A DNA stretch of 64,000 nucleotides from Chiua virens (GCA_019787685.1 JAHNUO010000032.1:62001-126000), one strand, 5' to 3'. Shown: positions 1 to 11,405, counted from the first letter of the stretch. Numbers and translations: made by a program. The notes: generated by a model from the sequence alone, not told the origin.

Positions 1-930
1 CTGTTATAGGTTGCCTCCTCCATCCCGTCCTCTGGATATGTCCGAGAGACCAATCCGTCATAATATCATTCTGTCGGAGTCAGAAACGAGGGCGGTTATT
101 GCACAAGCGAAGAAGCTAGGTGTCTCGGTATCGGCGTTGTTCAAAGCAGCAAACGGTTTGGCGCAGTTCAATATGAATCCAGTACCTCCCGGAAAGGACA
201 TTGATTTTCCAAACGCTACGACCACGTTAGCAGTTACTCTTTGCGGCGCTGGATATATCTGACTGTTAGTCTGTTTCTAGTGTCTCTCTTGAATCCTATT
301 TGAAATCACCCGCCAATCCGAAAACGTATTTCACATCGTCTCTTTCTGTAATGCCATTGCGCATCCCGATGGCTCGTCCGTTGAGAGAAGGTAGCGAGCA
401 GGCAACCTTGATCATGACGGCAAAAGAAATTCAGGAGCAGTTTGACAAATATTTGACCCATCCTTGTTTCCCCATTTCGATGCCCATTCTTGCACAGCTG
501 CCTATCCCTGGAATCGGTCAGGAAGCCAGTCCCGAGACAAGGTTCCCCCCATGGCAATGCGACTTGCAGAACCTCGGGTCAGTGGAGAGCAGAATACCGA
601 CACAGCAGGGGCACATTAGTGTTGACAATATATGTTTCGGAGGGCGTTTAATCACGTTTGTGTAAGATATCGATGTTGCATCCTCCTTGCTTCGGACCGC
701 GCCATCTAATACTTTCTCTCTCCATTCTCACAGGGTTGCCCACATGTGGACAGTGCATAAGAAGTTCCACTTTCAAATCGAGGTTGGTTGTTACATTATC
801 TCTTATTTCACATAGCTCTAAGCTGTCATAATGCCAGGGTGCCGCTGCTTGGGGGGACAATTTTTTGAGAATGCTGCTAGAAGAAACGATCAGGATTGGG
901 TTGCTCGTTGTGAGCGACGCGAAATTGTAG
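1..930 (+). CDS. HxxxD/condensation-type acyltransferase-like protein, 3' part (5' end outside window)
   Basis: Only the downstream exons are in the window. Seen directly: an exon ending near 230 with a condensation-domain-like helix (ETRAVIAQAKKLGVSVSALF), an exon from about 295 with the LPILAQLPIPGIGQE segment, a short exon near 733-782 (VAHMWTVHKKFHFQIE), and a last exon from about 838 (AAAWGDNFLRMLLEETIRIG) that stops at TAG 928-930. Introns are short GT-AG. The catalytic HxxxDG motif is expected upstream of the window. It is visible in the decayed paralogue at 5.2-5.4 kb (HSMTDG), which is why I place the gene in the CoA-dependent acyltransferase/condensation superfamily. Substrate unknown. 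Family placement is moderate; the exon chain is well supported by conservation with the second copy. Confidence 0.55.
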
Positions 931-2308
931 CACACTCGAGCAATGTTATAGCCATTTCTCCTCGGCGCTGACGTATACCCGGACCCTATACGGACAACAT
1001 TATGGTTGGGAATGTATATTGACGGAGGTAGTAGTCGCCATTCACTGCAGAATATTGGGTGTTCGCATATTCACTATGCAATTTACTTCGTAGCGACAGG
1101 TCTAAGAGTTGCTGTACGATGCATGGATGCTATGTCAATGCTCTTCATCATGGTGCACACCTTGATAGCCCTGCGGTGGATCCGAACTTCAAGCTGCAAG
1201 AGCCTTGAACCGAAATAATTGGCACTGCATATGTTGCCACATTAGAAGATCATACTCTTATCAAATGAAACTGATCCGTCCTGCCATTGGCAGCATGGAG
1301 GTCGCAAGCAAGCTTGGCGGTTAAGTCACAGCAGCCGCTGTTACTAAACAGCAATAGTCTCGATCCCGACGTTACTTGTATGACGCTGACAGCGACTCAT
1401 TGAAGGCTTGACGGCCCCCAAGGCCCATTTCCACCATTCTACAATCCTCCAGGCCAAGCGCGCGTCGGACCAGACAACACTGAGCTATCCTGTGAAATAT
1501 TTTGTCGCACTGTGGGCGAGTCCAGCGTCAAGATGCGGTGTGATTGTAATCCTGTGTTGAACATTACGAAACCATTCCTCGAAGATGTAGTTCGCAAGTC
1601 TCAATCGCTAATCGTGACTCCACAGTCTAGGGTCCAGGGCACATTCTCTGGCAGTTTTTAATAGTTTGACTGTTCTCAAGCAAATCTTCCCTTCACTGTG
1701 CAAAGCTGTGTTGAGTCTATCAAGACGTCGATTGAATGCCAGTGAACACTCGGGTCCGCCACCCATGACTTGATACGTCATGCGTCACGCGTCACGACCC
1801 AACGGGTCTTGAAGTGGAGCAATGCCATTGGTGGGGATGTAGCTCTGGATCCGAGTCCCAATTTGAAGGCAAAGAGAATGGAACTATACTCGGTCAGGAT
1901 CGATATTGTCCACACTATGGTTTCTTCGTTGCTTTGGTTGACTGTTTCGAGATTCAATATTCAGGCCTCAGGTTATAAGAATTGACAGTTACAATTTGAA
2001 ATGACACGTTGGGAATCTGCGATGAATGAACATTGAACGCCGGAACTTGGGGGGAGCATTTGAGTACTCAATTAATATTGATTTGAATCCCGACGAGAAG
2101 CATCGGACGAATAATGTCAGACTAAAAGAGCGATCCTGCCAGAACATAACAAAAAGTCACAACGTTATATTTTCACTTTACGTGGGGGATTCTGGTGTAC
2201 ACGACGTTGACTTATGGCTACTGGTAGCGCGACTCGACAACCAAGAATACTGCAAAAGAAACGGAAGAACGAACTTCAGGAGTGGACCAATGTCATGAAT
2301 GCAATGAA
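931..2308. other. Intergenic region, nothing recognised
   Basis: About 1.4 kb with only short open frames of unlike composition on both strands. No conserved domain, terminal repeat or RNA gene could be recognised. Confidence 0.4.
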
Positions 2309-3601
2309 TCAGGCACGCCGCTTGAAGCAGGGACTGAGGAGTATCGCAATTAGACCTCCAAGCAAGAGGGTTCCTTTCCCGATGAATCCTGCCCACTTCG
2401 GAATTACACCCATTCCAGCTTTTTGGAGCAAAGAAAACCAGCTACCAGCTTCCACAGTGGCTCCCCAAAGACGGCTTTGCAACCAAGCAGCAGCTGAACC
2501 TATTCATACAATTGGGTTCAAGATATCCTGTTTCAGAATCACAACGCACCTTTCATAGGACCAGTGGGGCCAAAACCAAACAAGCTTAGAAAAGGTCTCA
2601 GTATCCACGATTCTGGAATAAGCAAAGCAGCAACGCTGAACGCAAGAATGGGAAGGAGCTTTGGATGTTGTTCGTTGATATCCCCTATGCCAGTGCAAGA
2701 ATTCAGCATTTTGATCCGTCCATGTAAAATCAACATACCAACAATAACAATGAGGGCGTGAATATGTGGCTTCAAGGCGCTTAGATAGGACGTGATAGCT
2801 TCTTGCTCGATTCCGTGACGCGCAACAAGGTTGACGAGTGCCTGTTCAGCATCGTCCATTACCCTTTCAACCATTTCCGCTCTTTCGGTGTGGCCAGGTG
2901 CTTTGTTAGGAGGAGGGGTCTTCTTCAGCTCGCTCGCTATCGCCATGAAGATACCCTCAAGCTCCTCCGTGAGCGTTTCGAAGGTGATTTGACGAGCCTC
3001 GATACCGCCCTCGATGCTGTCGCGAAAAGTGGCAGTCACACTGACTATGTGATCCATAGCAATCGTGATGTCGGTAAACTTCGTAGACTTGAAGTACGCA
3101 TCTGCGCTTTTAAGAAGACGTGGAACGTAATCTTGCAGAACTTGTTCGTATTTTTTCGCAATGTCCCAAAAGTCAACTGGCGACAAATCAGAATCCGCAA
3201 AGGCCTCATGCTGAATTTCTCCCATCACATCGAGGTCTAAGGAGAATAATGCATCTACAATCTGGATAAGAATAGAACAGAAAGCGAGTTCACCAAAACG
3301 CTCACCTTGAACGTTCTCGAGGATGTATGACGACCTCAAGGAGGCTACATGGGGATAAGCAAGCTGTTGGGACTCGACAGACTGGAACGTACATGCCGAA
3401 GACTTGGCCTGAATCCTATCTAATGAATCTGGTATGAAGACTAGATAAATCGTGATCGAAGAGTCAAGCTAAAATCCTACCACCAGGTACGTCCGAAATC
3501 CCATGGTTCGCTTGAACCTCGCTGTTGCCCAACGTACCGATGGGAAAGGAAAGTGAAATGAAATTAGTGATGAGGAGTAGGGAAGACGACAAGAATCGCA
3601 T
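2309..3601 (-). CDS. IFI6/IFI27 (ISG12)-like small membrane-domain protein with predicted signal peptide
   Basis: Spliced minus-strand gene. The start at 3601 begins a hydrophobic leader (MRFLSSSLLLITNFISLSFP) followed by a GTACGT donor. Later exons encode an acidic, helical region (exon start near 3240, DLDVMGEIQHEAF) and then LSALKPHIHALIVIV. The C-terminal hydrophobic module reads GFGPTGPMKG, then after an intron at 2500-2549, SAAAWLQSRLWG and LLQKAGMGVIPKWAG, with stop at 2309-2311. The GFGPxGPxxG...SxxAWLQ...QxAGMG pattern is typical of the IFI6/27 family, whose animal members sit in mitochondrial or ER membranes. The fungal role is unknown. A shorter paralogue lies at 11.7-12.3 kb on the opposite strand. 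Confidence 0.65.
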
Positions 3602-4689
3602 CGTAGCAGAATAAAGAGACTCTGGGATGGTGGTGGTTGTCGTGAGAGTCTGCCTCGTGTCTGCTTGTTTGTGGCAAAGTTCAACGTTCAACGTTCAACA
3701 ACGGTACCTTCCAGTTTCAGGTTGCGAAGATCATCAGTAAAAGGAAACAAAATCCACGTGACTATTAGCGTTGATACCACGTCCATTGATTGATGCAACT
3801 TGAGATTGACTTGTCAGATTCAGAAACCTTGTTGCAACGCAAAATATGACTTGAAGGATATCAAAGAACCCGCTTGATCGACCCCGCTCCAGTGTGGCAA
3901 ACAGCCTGAGGTTGTGATATGAATTAAATTCAAAATTACGAGCACTCACTCCATACCCTCCAATTTCGAAAGCTTTGAAGAGTCAAGACGCGAGAAAAGG
4001 AGATCCAAGCTGTGAGTCACGGTTCTGGCACCATGACGATGCATTCATCGTTTGCATGTATACCGGACTTCACGCAATTTCAAGTTGCTCCGCGGCACTG
4101 GGCCACTCAGTGGCTCCACAGCTCACGCGTTCATGTTCTGCAACCAGCGTCAGCTTGAACTACAACAATGACTGGATCGCCTGCACTCAGGTTACGCGGA
4201 TATAAGTAACGGCGCCAAATGGAAGATTCGCCTGCTCAGGTCCCCTTGGCTTCTTCTCAGTACTTACGTCCAGGTTGTATGGAAAACCCGTGTCGTTGCT
4301 TGTTGAGGTGCCGTATTAAATGCTAAACATGAGGTGTTACTGACCTTGTCTTGTTTAGTGCATTTACATACCCACATGCTTGATGTCGTTTCGAGTTGGC
4401 GAAGCGAGCCCTAAGAGAAATGAAACACTTTCACCTGGTCCGTAAACTAAGGAAACCAAAAGGTCAGTGGAACATGGGTGGTCCTAGAAGACAATGTGTC
4501 AAGCGAATGAAATCCGAATGAACACTCGAGCTTGTTACTTGTATACGTTATGAGTATTGAAGCGCAGCAATATTGTCATTAGTGATCTCAGGTATGTCAT
4601 TCGGAGCCGCGATGACCGGTGAGCAGAGCTTTCTTACGATATAGCGCACGATGCATTTGGATCCTAGATTGCCATCATATAAAGGAGAA
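3602..4689. other. Intergenic region, nothing recognised
   Basis: Upstream of the IFI6/27-like gene. Short open frames only, without a recognisable domain. It presumably contains the promoters of the minus-strand gene on the left and the plus-strand pseudogene on the right, but no specific site could be assigned. Confidence 0.35.
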
Positions 4690-6502
4690 TGGAATGACAA
4701 CATATCATGTCCCACATGGAGTCTAGCGTGCTTCCCTCTCAGACGGAACGGATCCTCAATACCAATCGCCACCCACCCGTGTATACTCGGTTAGTCCTGC
4801 CAGGATGTGGCTCATGCCATGTTATCGTCGAGTTGACTACATGGACTTCCCTTAGACCAATGGTTGGTCGGCCTTCGATGGGTAGGTAATTCTCTTACTC
4901 CTGATATGTCAAGTTTGATTTAACAACATTTGCATGCGCATACCAACAGAGCCGGTGAGCTGTGCATGGGAGTCAACTTTACCTCTCCTCTCAGGATAGA
5001 AGAATTCAAAGATCGTGCTCGTCGAGCTCTCGATAAATTCCGGTAAGCACATTGTGTTTGTGCTCTGGATGACCGAAAGGATGATATTTGTTTCCCAGTT
5101 TTGTTTGTCCTATTGTCGCTTGTGCCATAGAGGACAACGAATTCGGTGTACATCCCCTCCGCCGATCGTGAACCATGGCTCAATCTCGCGTTTGTCGTCG
5201 AACAGTGTGGATCTTCACTCAACTCATCTGAGTTTGTGAAGGATGTCAACCTCAGGCGACTGCCTTACATTGGTACAGATGGCGCGAGTACTATTTTCAA
5301 GGTTTATCTGCTCGTGGCGTCGAAAAAAGGTAATGATGATAGAAGGGAATACGGCCTATATATTCATGGCCCGCACTCCATGACAGATGGTGAACCTATC
5401 TTCCACGCACTGAGCTTGATGTGCAGTGGATGTCTGGTAGCGGGATAGATGTGACGATCGCACCTTCGGAGGAGTGGAAAAAACTTCCTGTGAACATAGT
5501 AGTCGCAACGGGAGGGGTGCCTAAAGAATAGGAGATGTCCGGTGCGGAGCTACTGCAGGATGTCGCCACGCAATTGAACAAAATGTTCACGGTAAATCTC
5601 ACTCGAGTGTTTTTGTTCCTTTTCATTCTGGGATGACGATAATGACGCATACTAGCTTCAAGGTCAAGGTCATAGGGTACCTCCACCATCCCGCCCGCTC
5701 AATATGTCCGAGCGACCATTTCTCACATTGTCGCAGTCAGATCCAGTACCTCCAGGAAAGGACGTCGATTTTCCGCATTTTGTAACCACGTAAGCAATAC
5801 TCTTTCCCGCGCTGCTATTGCTGACTGTGATTCTGCGACTTTCTGCCTCTTAGTGTTTCTCCTGAGTGTTACTTGAAGCCACCCGTCAATCCAAAGGCAT
5901 ATTTCATATCGTCTCTCTGTGTGATGCCACTACGCGTCCCGATGGCTCATCCGTCGAAGGAAGGCAGCGAGAAGGCAACATTGATCATGACGGCAAAAAA
6001 ATTCAGGAGCAGTTTGACAAATATTTGGCCCATCCTTGTCTCCCCTTCTCGCTGCCGATCCTTGCACAGCTGCCTATCCTTGGAATCGATCAGGAGACTG
6101 GCTCCGAGACGAGCGTAACCCCATGGCAATGCGACTTCCAGAACCTCAGCGTACTAGAGAGCAGAATACCGACGTACCAGGGCACATCAGTATCGACAAT
6201 ATATGTTTCGGAGGGCGTTTAGCCATGATCATGTAAGGCGTCGACATTGAATTGCTTTGGACCGTGCGATCTAATACTCTCGCCCTCTCTTCGTGTTATA
6301 GGGTTGTTCAGATGTGGACAGTACATAAGAAGCTCCACTTTCAAGTCGAGGTGGGTGATTGAAATATCATCTCTACACTGCTTCACAAGGTTCTAAGCCG
6401 TCAACGCAGGGTGCCGCTGCTTTGGGAGATAAAATTTTGAAAACACTGCCGGAGGAAACGAACAGGATTGGGTTACTCGTCGTGAACGATGCGAAATTGT
6501 AG
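4690..6502 (+). pseudogene. Decayed paralogue of the HxxxD/condensation-type acyltransferase-like gene
   Basis: Same exon order as the gene at the left edge. Exons: 4970-5042 (FKDRARRALDKFR), about 5140-5410 (SADREPWLNLAFVVEQCG to HGPHSMTDGEPIFHALSL), 5430-5590, 5690-5790, 5860-6235, 6301-6351 and 6410-6502. The HSMTDG segment fits the HxxxD catalytic motif of acyltransferases and condensation domains. Damage is visible. An in-frame TAG lies at 5529-5531. About 45 codons are missing where the first copy has the IILSESETRAVIAQ segment. The A-run near 5990-6001 is one base short against the first copy (AAAAAAATTCAGG versus AAAAGAAATTCAGG), which shifts the frame. The stop at 6500-6502 corresponds to that of the first copy. 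The start is uncertain. Judged non-functional. Confidence 0.6.
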
Positions 6503-6683
6503 CATGCTTGAAAATATGACACGCACGCCCTATACCAGCAACGTCGTGTTAGACTAGTATGAGTCTTGTTGAGGTCATCTGACACCAGGAAAATCACCGA
6601 TATTGTATAGCTGACGGGCGTTGCCAGTGGGGGTGCGCCGCACTGCCAGTTTTCCATCTGATTCGAGGCCGAGTGAAGTGTTC

Positions 6684-6688
6684 AAAAT
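6684..6688. repeat. 5-bp target-site duplication AAAAT (left)
   Basis: AAAAT immediately left of the left LTR, matching AAAAT at 11401-11405. Confidence 0.9.
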
Positions 6689-6856
6689 TGTTGCAGCACG
6701 ATAGGCGCGAGAGGAACTTAGTTAGATGAGATGATAGTCGAGAGGCAGGAATCTATTAGGAGTCTCCTATCGACAGATGACGTGTAGCTACAGTCGGCAT
6801 CAGGCCGAGTGAGGCTTGCTATTGTTTGGCGTAATCAAAGGACTTCGAGTCCAACA
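6689..6856 (-). repeat. 3' LTR of the copia element
   Basis: 168 bp, TG...CA ends with short inverted termini (TGTTG/CAACA). By eye identical to 11233-11400. Confidence 0.95.
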
Positions 6857-6867
6857 CTCCCCCTCAA
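6857..6867 (-). promoter_or_regulatory. Polypurine tract (plus-strand primer site)
   Basis: On the minus strand the bases directly upstream of the 3' LTR read TTGAGGGGGAG. A purine-rich run in this position primes plus-strand DNA synthesis in LTR retrotransposons. Confidence 0.7.
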
Positions 6868-9800
6868 GCCGCACGGAGGCCGAGAGCTTTGGAGTGCTGT
6901 AAATGTTTTTGTCGTGGTAGGGCTTTTGTGAGTACATCAGCGGTCATATCATTGGTTGGACAATATACGAGGGTTATCCAGCCAATTTTGATCGTGTTCC
7001 GCATATGTAAGTTCCGTAGGTCGAAATACTTTGCCCGTTTGTGAAATTGGGCATTCGTCGCAATGGCAATAGCGGATTTGTTGTCGCCGTAGAGGATGGT
7101 CGCGTTTTCGGGCTCGAAACCAATTTCGGAATAAAGATTTCTGAGCCAGATCACATCCTTCTCGGCTCTGGCCATTGCAGTAAATTCGGCCTCGGCAGTA
7201 GAAAGCGCAGCTGTTGGTTCCTTCTTTGAGCTCCAGGCGATGGCACCTCCATTGAGAATAAAAATGTTGCCGCTCGTCGAAGTTAAATTGTTATTGGCGG
7301 CAAAGCTTGCATCCGCGTAACCGTAGAAACTGCTCTGTTTGTTATTGCGCGCATATGTTATTCCAAGATCTTTTGTGCCCTTGAGGTAGCGCAAGACTCG
7401 TTTCGCTGCGGTCCAATGGGCAAGATCTGGATTGTTATTGAACGAGCAGAGTTTATTTACGGCGAATGCGATGTCGGGACGTGTACCAATTGCGGCATAC
7501 ATAAGTGATCCCGTTAAGGAGGCGTAATTCCCATCGACCTGGGAATATTGTGATGGGTTAGTAGCTGCGTCTCGTGGTTCGAGCTTCAGATTTGGATCGA
7601 GCGGGGTAGAAACGGGATTAGCTTCATGCATCCCATACCTGTCTAGAACGCTTTCAATATAATTGGTTTGTTTGATAGTAAGCGTTCCTCGTTCTCGGTC
7701 ACGTGTGAATTCTAGACCAACGAGTTTGCTCGGTTCACCAAGATCGGTGATATCGAATAGCCCTTTTAGATTTTGTTTTAGTTTAGTCATCTGATTTTTA
7801 TCATTGGAGAAAAGTAATAGATCATCAACCCATACAGTGATGATCTCGATAATCTTTCCAGTACGCCGGATATAGACGCATGGATCTGATAAGAGGCGGT
7901 CGAAATTTATGCCGCTGAGCTTGTTATCAAGCTCCTCATTCCACCCTCGACCGGATTGTTTCAATCCGTATAATGTCTTTAATAAATGGCATAGTCGAGC
8001 CGTACCGTCACTGAATCCTTCTGGCTGGTTCATATAAATCTCTTCTTTGAGTTTACCATTTAGGTAAGCCCCTTTTACGTCCATTTGCTGGATTTCCCAG
8101 TCTTCAGCAACGGCGAGCGCTAATATCGCTCTAATTGTTTCAAGCCGGACTACAGGTGAGAAAGTTTCATTGTAGTCCATCCCTGGTACCTGACTGAATC
8201 CGCGAGCTACTAATCTCGCTTTGTATTTTTCTAGATTGCCATTCCTGTCGTATTTCCGCACAAAGACCCATTTGTTCGTGACAGGCTTTCTATCATCGGG
8301 AGGATCAACTAACTCCCATGTGCCCATCTGTTTCAATGTTTCGAGCTCGGTTTGAATGGCTTTCTCCCATTGGGGCCAGTCAGGTGAGTTCATTGCTTCT
8401 TTGAGCGTTTTTGGGTCATTACTGCTAATGTGTGATTCACTTATAGCAGTGTATATGGCGGCAGCGACTTTGGCAATTGATTCCTGTTGGTCATGCTCAT
8501 CTTCTGAGTCATTATCATCAGGATCGGGTGTCAGTTCAGGTACGTCGCTTTCGACTCGATGTCTTTTACTTTGATTCAGATCTGATTCTTGATCTAGATC
8601 TTTTCGTTTCATGCCGGATGAAGGTTTGCTACCTTCTCCAGCATGCTCCCCCTCAAACCGATGATCCGGTATGCTTTGCGTGACAGCAATCGGCCAACGG
8701 TACTCACGAGAAACTTTGATTGTTCTTTTAAGGGGGTCATAATATTTGATTGCTTTTGGACCATCCTCGTGGCCAACGAAGATGAACTTCTTAGCCTGTG
8801 AGTCCAATTTTGATGGGTTTAATTCTTGATTCAGTATCCATACAGGTCGCCCAAATTCCTGAATGAAGGAAATGTCTGGGCGATTCCCAGACCATTTTTC
8901 GTATGGTGTCATATTGGGTACGGAGCGTGTGTACGCCCGGTTACGAATATAAGCGGCATGAGACATCGCTTCAGGCCATAGCTCGTTTGGTAAGTCATGC
9001 GCGAAAAGCATTGCACGACCTAATTCAACAACCGTTCTATTCCAGCGTTCTGCGACGCCATTTTGCTCCGGAGTATAGGGAGCAGTTGTTTGGAGCTCGA
9101 TTCCCTTATCGAGACACCATGTCTGTAAATTTTTATTGACATATTCTCGTCCGTTATCGGCACGGATTGCTTTGGGTACGTGCCCATACTGTCTCTCGAT
9201 ATGTGAGACATATTGTTTTACCTTATTAGGAGCTTCATCTTTCGTTTTCATGAAGCTAATCGTGGCGTGTCGCGATTCATCGTCCACGAAAGAAATATAA
9301 TACCGGTATCCTTGTGAAGATGGAACTCGGGCTGGGCCCCAAACATCTGAGTGAGTGAGGTCACCCGGTTTTCTTATTTGCGGGCTGACCGTCTTTGGTA
9401 GCGGTTGCCGCGTAATTTTCGATTTAATACAAGCCTCGCACTCGAAGTCCTGCAGGCTTTGTTGGAGTGAGAACCCGTCGACAAGGTTCTTTCCGTGAAG
9501 TTTTCTCAGTCCAGTAATGCCGATATGTCCCAGGCGGCGATGCCATTCCTCCCAGGTCCAAGATCGTTTGATCTTTATTGCTACATTGGTTTTGTAGCTT
9601 GCTGTTTCGACGTCAAGGTAATATAGATTTCGATGTATTGTAGCAACGGCAATAAGTTCGTTATTTTTATGTATTGTCATCCGGCCGTCTGCACAGGTGA
9701 CATGTGCGCCTGCTTTATCAAGTCGCCCAATAGAGACAAGATTCTCTCGGGCTTCGGGTACGTGCAGGACTTTGAATAGCCGTAGCGTACGAATTTTGTC

Positions 9801-11162
9801 ATCAGCACGCGTGTGTATAATGACGGTGCCCTCTCCAAGAGCGGCGACCGGTTTGTCGCCAAGCCCTTTGACGATGCGTTCTGGTAACGACTTGTAGTCG
9901 AGGAACGCTTCACGCTGTGCACAGATATGGGTGGATGCGCCAGTATCGGCGATCCATGGATAAGCTGAAAAGTCGGCCTCATTGGCCTCTTTCATTTCGA
10001 CGTCATCAGCAATAGATACATTTGTTACAAAGCTTCGTTCGAGCTCATCTGTTTCGCTGGCTGATTCTTCTTTTACTACCTTTGCACGTGCTTTTTCTTT
10101 TCCTTTCGGCCCGGGTCGCGAGTTTCCCCGTCCGAATTTGCCTGGATTTTGGCGCCCTTTATTCAGAGGGTTGTAGCGGCATTCTTCCTCTGAATGGCCA
10201 AACTTTTGGCATATGCCACATTTGGGTTTCCCTTTGTGGCGACACTGGAAAGTCAGGTGGTTGGTGTAGCCGCAAATGGCGCACGGACGTGGTCCCTTCG
10301 TCGTCTTGCGCGAAGTAAAAGCCGTGTTTGCGACGTCACCTGATTTCTCTCTTTCTTCTTTCAGTTTCTGCTTTTTTCGCCACTCAACGGAAAGACGCGA
10401 GATAAGATCGGGGACCGAGATGTCGCCCGATAGGTTTTGATTGCTTTGGATCACACTTTGAGAGCCGAGGTAGCCGCCGGTAAAGCTATCGAGGCTGGCG
10501 GGAAGTGACCCGACGATGATAGCTTTGAACATTGAGTCATCGACTTCTTTAGCGTGACCGGCAACGATGAGGCGCTCTCGTATGATCTGAAGCTGATGGA
10601 AGTGGGACGTGATGTTAGTCTCGTCCTGAGCTTCCGTATTATACAATTGTTTGAACAAAGCGAGTACGGACTCTTGTCCGCGAGGTTCGTGTACGGTACG
10701 TAGAGTTTCCCATGCGTGGAACGCCGTGTCGCAGTCGGTTATATGCACGACTTGTTCATCCCGAATGGAAGTCGAGATGAGTTCTTGTGCGACTGCGTCC
10801 TTTGTTTCCCAGATTGCGGCTTCCGAGGGGTCATTAGGCTTTTGGACATTACCTTCAATAATGCCTTCCCATGCCCCTTTCCGTTTGAGAACGGCTCTCA
10901 TGCGCACTTTCCATGCGAGCCAGTTCCCATCGCGTAGCTTCTCAATCTTAGGAGCTGAGCTCACTAAGTTGGAGCTCGCGGTCGGAGCCGGTTGGGTTGA
11001 GGGACTCGATGTAATCGGATTCGACGGATTTGAGGTTGTCGCGACCATAGTTTGAGGAGTGGTCGCAGCGGCAGTCGAAGGAGATACCGTGGTGGTGGGA
11101 AAAGAGAAAGGTAACGGGGGCGGTGGCTGTTGCGACATCGTGATTGGCTGAGCGTGAGACAA
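6864..11162 (-). CDS. Copia gag-pol polyprotein
   Basis: A single 1,432-aa frame without frameshift. Order of domains (approximate residues): proline/serine-rich N-terminus; gag with a CCHC zinc knuckle CGICQKFGHSEEEC (about 315-328); aspartic protease WIADTGAST (about 402); integrase with HHCC zinc finger (HRRLGH...CEAC, about 542-580) and D,D,E core (SDVWGP about 605, ADNGREY about 667, PEQNGVAERWN about 697); reverse transcriptase (KARLVARGF about 985, WVDDLLLF about 1110); RNase H (YADASFA about 1284, YGDNKSAIAI about 1360). Integrase before reverse transcriptase defines the Ty1/copia order. The catalytic box is WVDD instead of the usual YVDD, a small variation. All catalytic residues look present, so the element may be active. 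Confidence 0.95.
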   Translation of the reverse strand: MSHAQPITMSQQPPPPLPFSFPTTTVSPSTAAATTPQTMVATTSNPSNPITSSPSTQPAPTASSNLVSSAPKIEKLRDGNWLAWKVRMRAVLKRKGAWEGIIEGNVQKPNDPSEAAIWETKDAVAQELISTSIRDEQVVHITDCDTAFHAWETLRTVHEPRGQESVLALFKQLYNTEAQDETNITSHFHQLQIIRERLIVAGHAKEVDDSMFKAIIVGSLPASLDSFTGGYLGSQSVIQSNQNLSGDISVPDLISRLSVEWRKKQKLKEEREKSGDVANTAFTSRKTTKGPRPCAICGYTNHLTFQCRHKGKPKCGICQKFGHSEEECRYNPLNKGRQNPGKFGRGNSRPGPKGKEKARAKVVKEESASETDELERSFVTNVSIADDVEMKEANEADFSAYPWIADTGASTHICAQREAFLDYKSLPERIVKGLGDKPVAALGEGTVIIHTRADDKIRTLRLFKVLHVPEARENLVSIGRLDKAGAHVTCADGRMTIHKNNELIAVATIHRNLYYLDVETASYKTNVAIKIKRSWTWEEWHRRLGHIGITGLRKLHGKNLVDGFSLQQSLQDFECEACIKSKITRQPLPKTVSPQIRKPGDLTHSDVWGPARVPSSQGYRYYISFVDDESRHATISFMKTKDEAPNKVKQYVSHIERQYGHVPKAIRADNGREYVNKNLQTWCLDKGIELQTTAPYTPEQNGVAERWNRTVVELGRAMLFAHDLPNELWPEAMSHAAYIRNRAYTRSVPNMTPYEKWSGNRPDISFIQEFGRPVWILNQELNPSKLDSQAKKFIFVGHEDGPKAIKYYDPLKRTIKVSREYRWPIAVTQSIPDHRFEGEHAGEGSKPSSGMKRKDLDQESDLNQSKRHRVESDVPELTPDPDDNDSEDEHDQQESIAKVAAAIYTAISESHISSNDPKTLKEAMNSPDWPQWEKAIQTELETLKQMGTWELVDPPDDRKPVTNKWVFVRKYDRNGNLEKYKARLVARGFSQVPGMDYNETFSPVVRLETIRAILALAVAEDWEIQQMDVKGAYLNGKLKEEIYMNQPEGFSDGTARLCHLLKTLYGLKQSGRGWNEELDNKLSGINFDRLLSDPCVYIRRTGKIIEIITVWVDDLLLFSNDKNQMTKLKQNLKGLFDITDLGEPSKLVGLEFTRDRERGTLTIKQTNYIESVLDRYGMHEANPVSTPLDPNLKLEPRDAATNPSQYSQVDGNYASLTGSLMYAAIGTRPDIAFAVNKLCSFNNNPDLAHWTAAKRVLRYLKGTKDLGITYARNNKQSSFYGYADASFAANNNLTSTSGNIFILNGGAIAWSSKKEPTAALSTAEAEFTAMARAEKDVIWLRNLYSEIGFEPENATILYGDNKSAIAIATNAQFHKRAKYFDLRNLHMRNTIKIGWITLVYCPTNDMTADVLTKALPRQKHLQHSKALGLRAA

Positions 11163-11213
11163 ATATGATGGCGATAATAGACGTATAAAATGATGCTCGT
11201 CTGCTTCAAATTA

Positions 11214-11232
11214 GAGCTCAGGGCTCATAACC
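11214..11232 (-). promoter_or_regulatory. Primer binding site matching an internal (anticodon-region) segment of initiator tRNA-Met
   Basis: Directly inside the 5' LTR the minus strand reads GGTTATGAGCCCTGAGCTC. Its complement contains AGGGCTCATAACC, the anticodon stem-loop sequence of fungal initiator tRNA-Met, not the tRNA 3' end. Drosophila copia is known to use a half-tRNA-iMet fragment as primer. The same mode is inferred here. Confidence 0.7.
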
Positions 11233-11400
11233 TGTTGCAGCACGATAGGCGCGAGAGGAACTTAGTTAGATGAGATGATAGTCGAGAGGCAGGAATCTAT
11301 TAGGAGTCTCCTATCGACAGATGACGTGTAGCTACAGTCGGCATCAGGCCGAGTGAGGCTTGCTATTGTTTGGCGTAATCAAAGGACTTCGAGTCCAACA
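11233..11400 (-). repeat. 5' LTR of the copia element
   Basis: 168 bp, by eye identical to 6689-6856. Carries the promoter for the minus-strand transcript. Confidence 0.95.
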
Positions 11401-11405
11401 AAAAT
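11401..11405. repeat. 5-bp target-site duplication AAAAT (right)
   Basis: AAAAT directly right of the 5' LTR, matching 6684-6688. Confidence 0.9.

Larger units (their letters stand above)
6689..11400 (-). mobile_element. Complete Ty1/copia LTR retrotransposon
   Basis: A 4,712-bp element on the minus strand. It has 168-bp LTRs at 6689-6856 (3' LTR) and 11233-11400 (5' LTR), each starting TGTTGCAGCA and ending TCCAACA, flanked by AAAAT duplications. I found no difference between the LTRs when reading them side by side, which implies a recent insertion. The internal region holds a single uninterrupted 1,432-codon gag-pol frame, a primer binding site and a polypurine tract, so the copy looks potentially autonomous. 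Confidence 0.95.
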
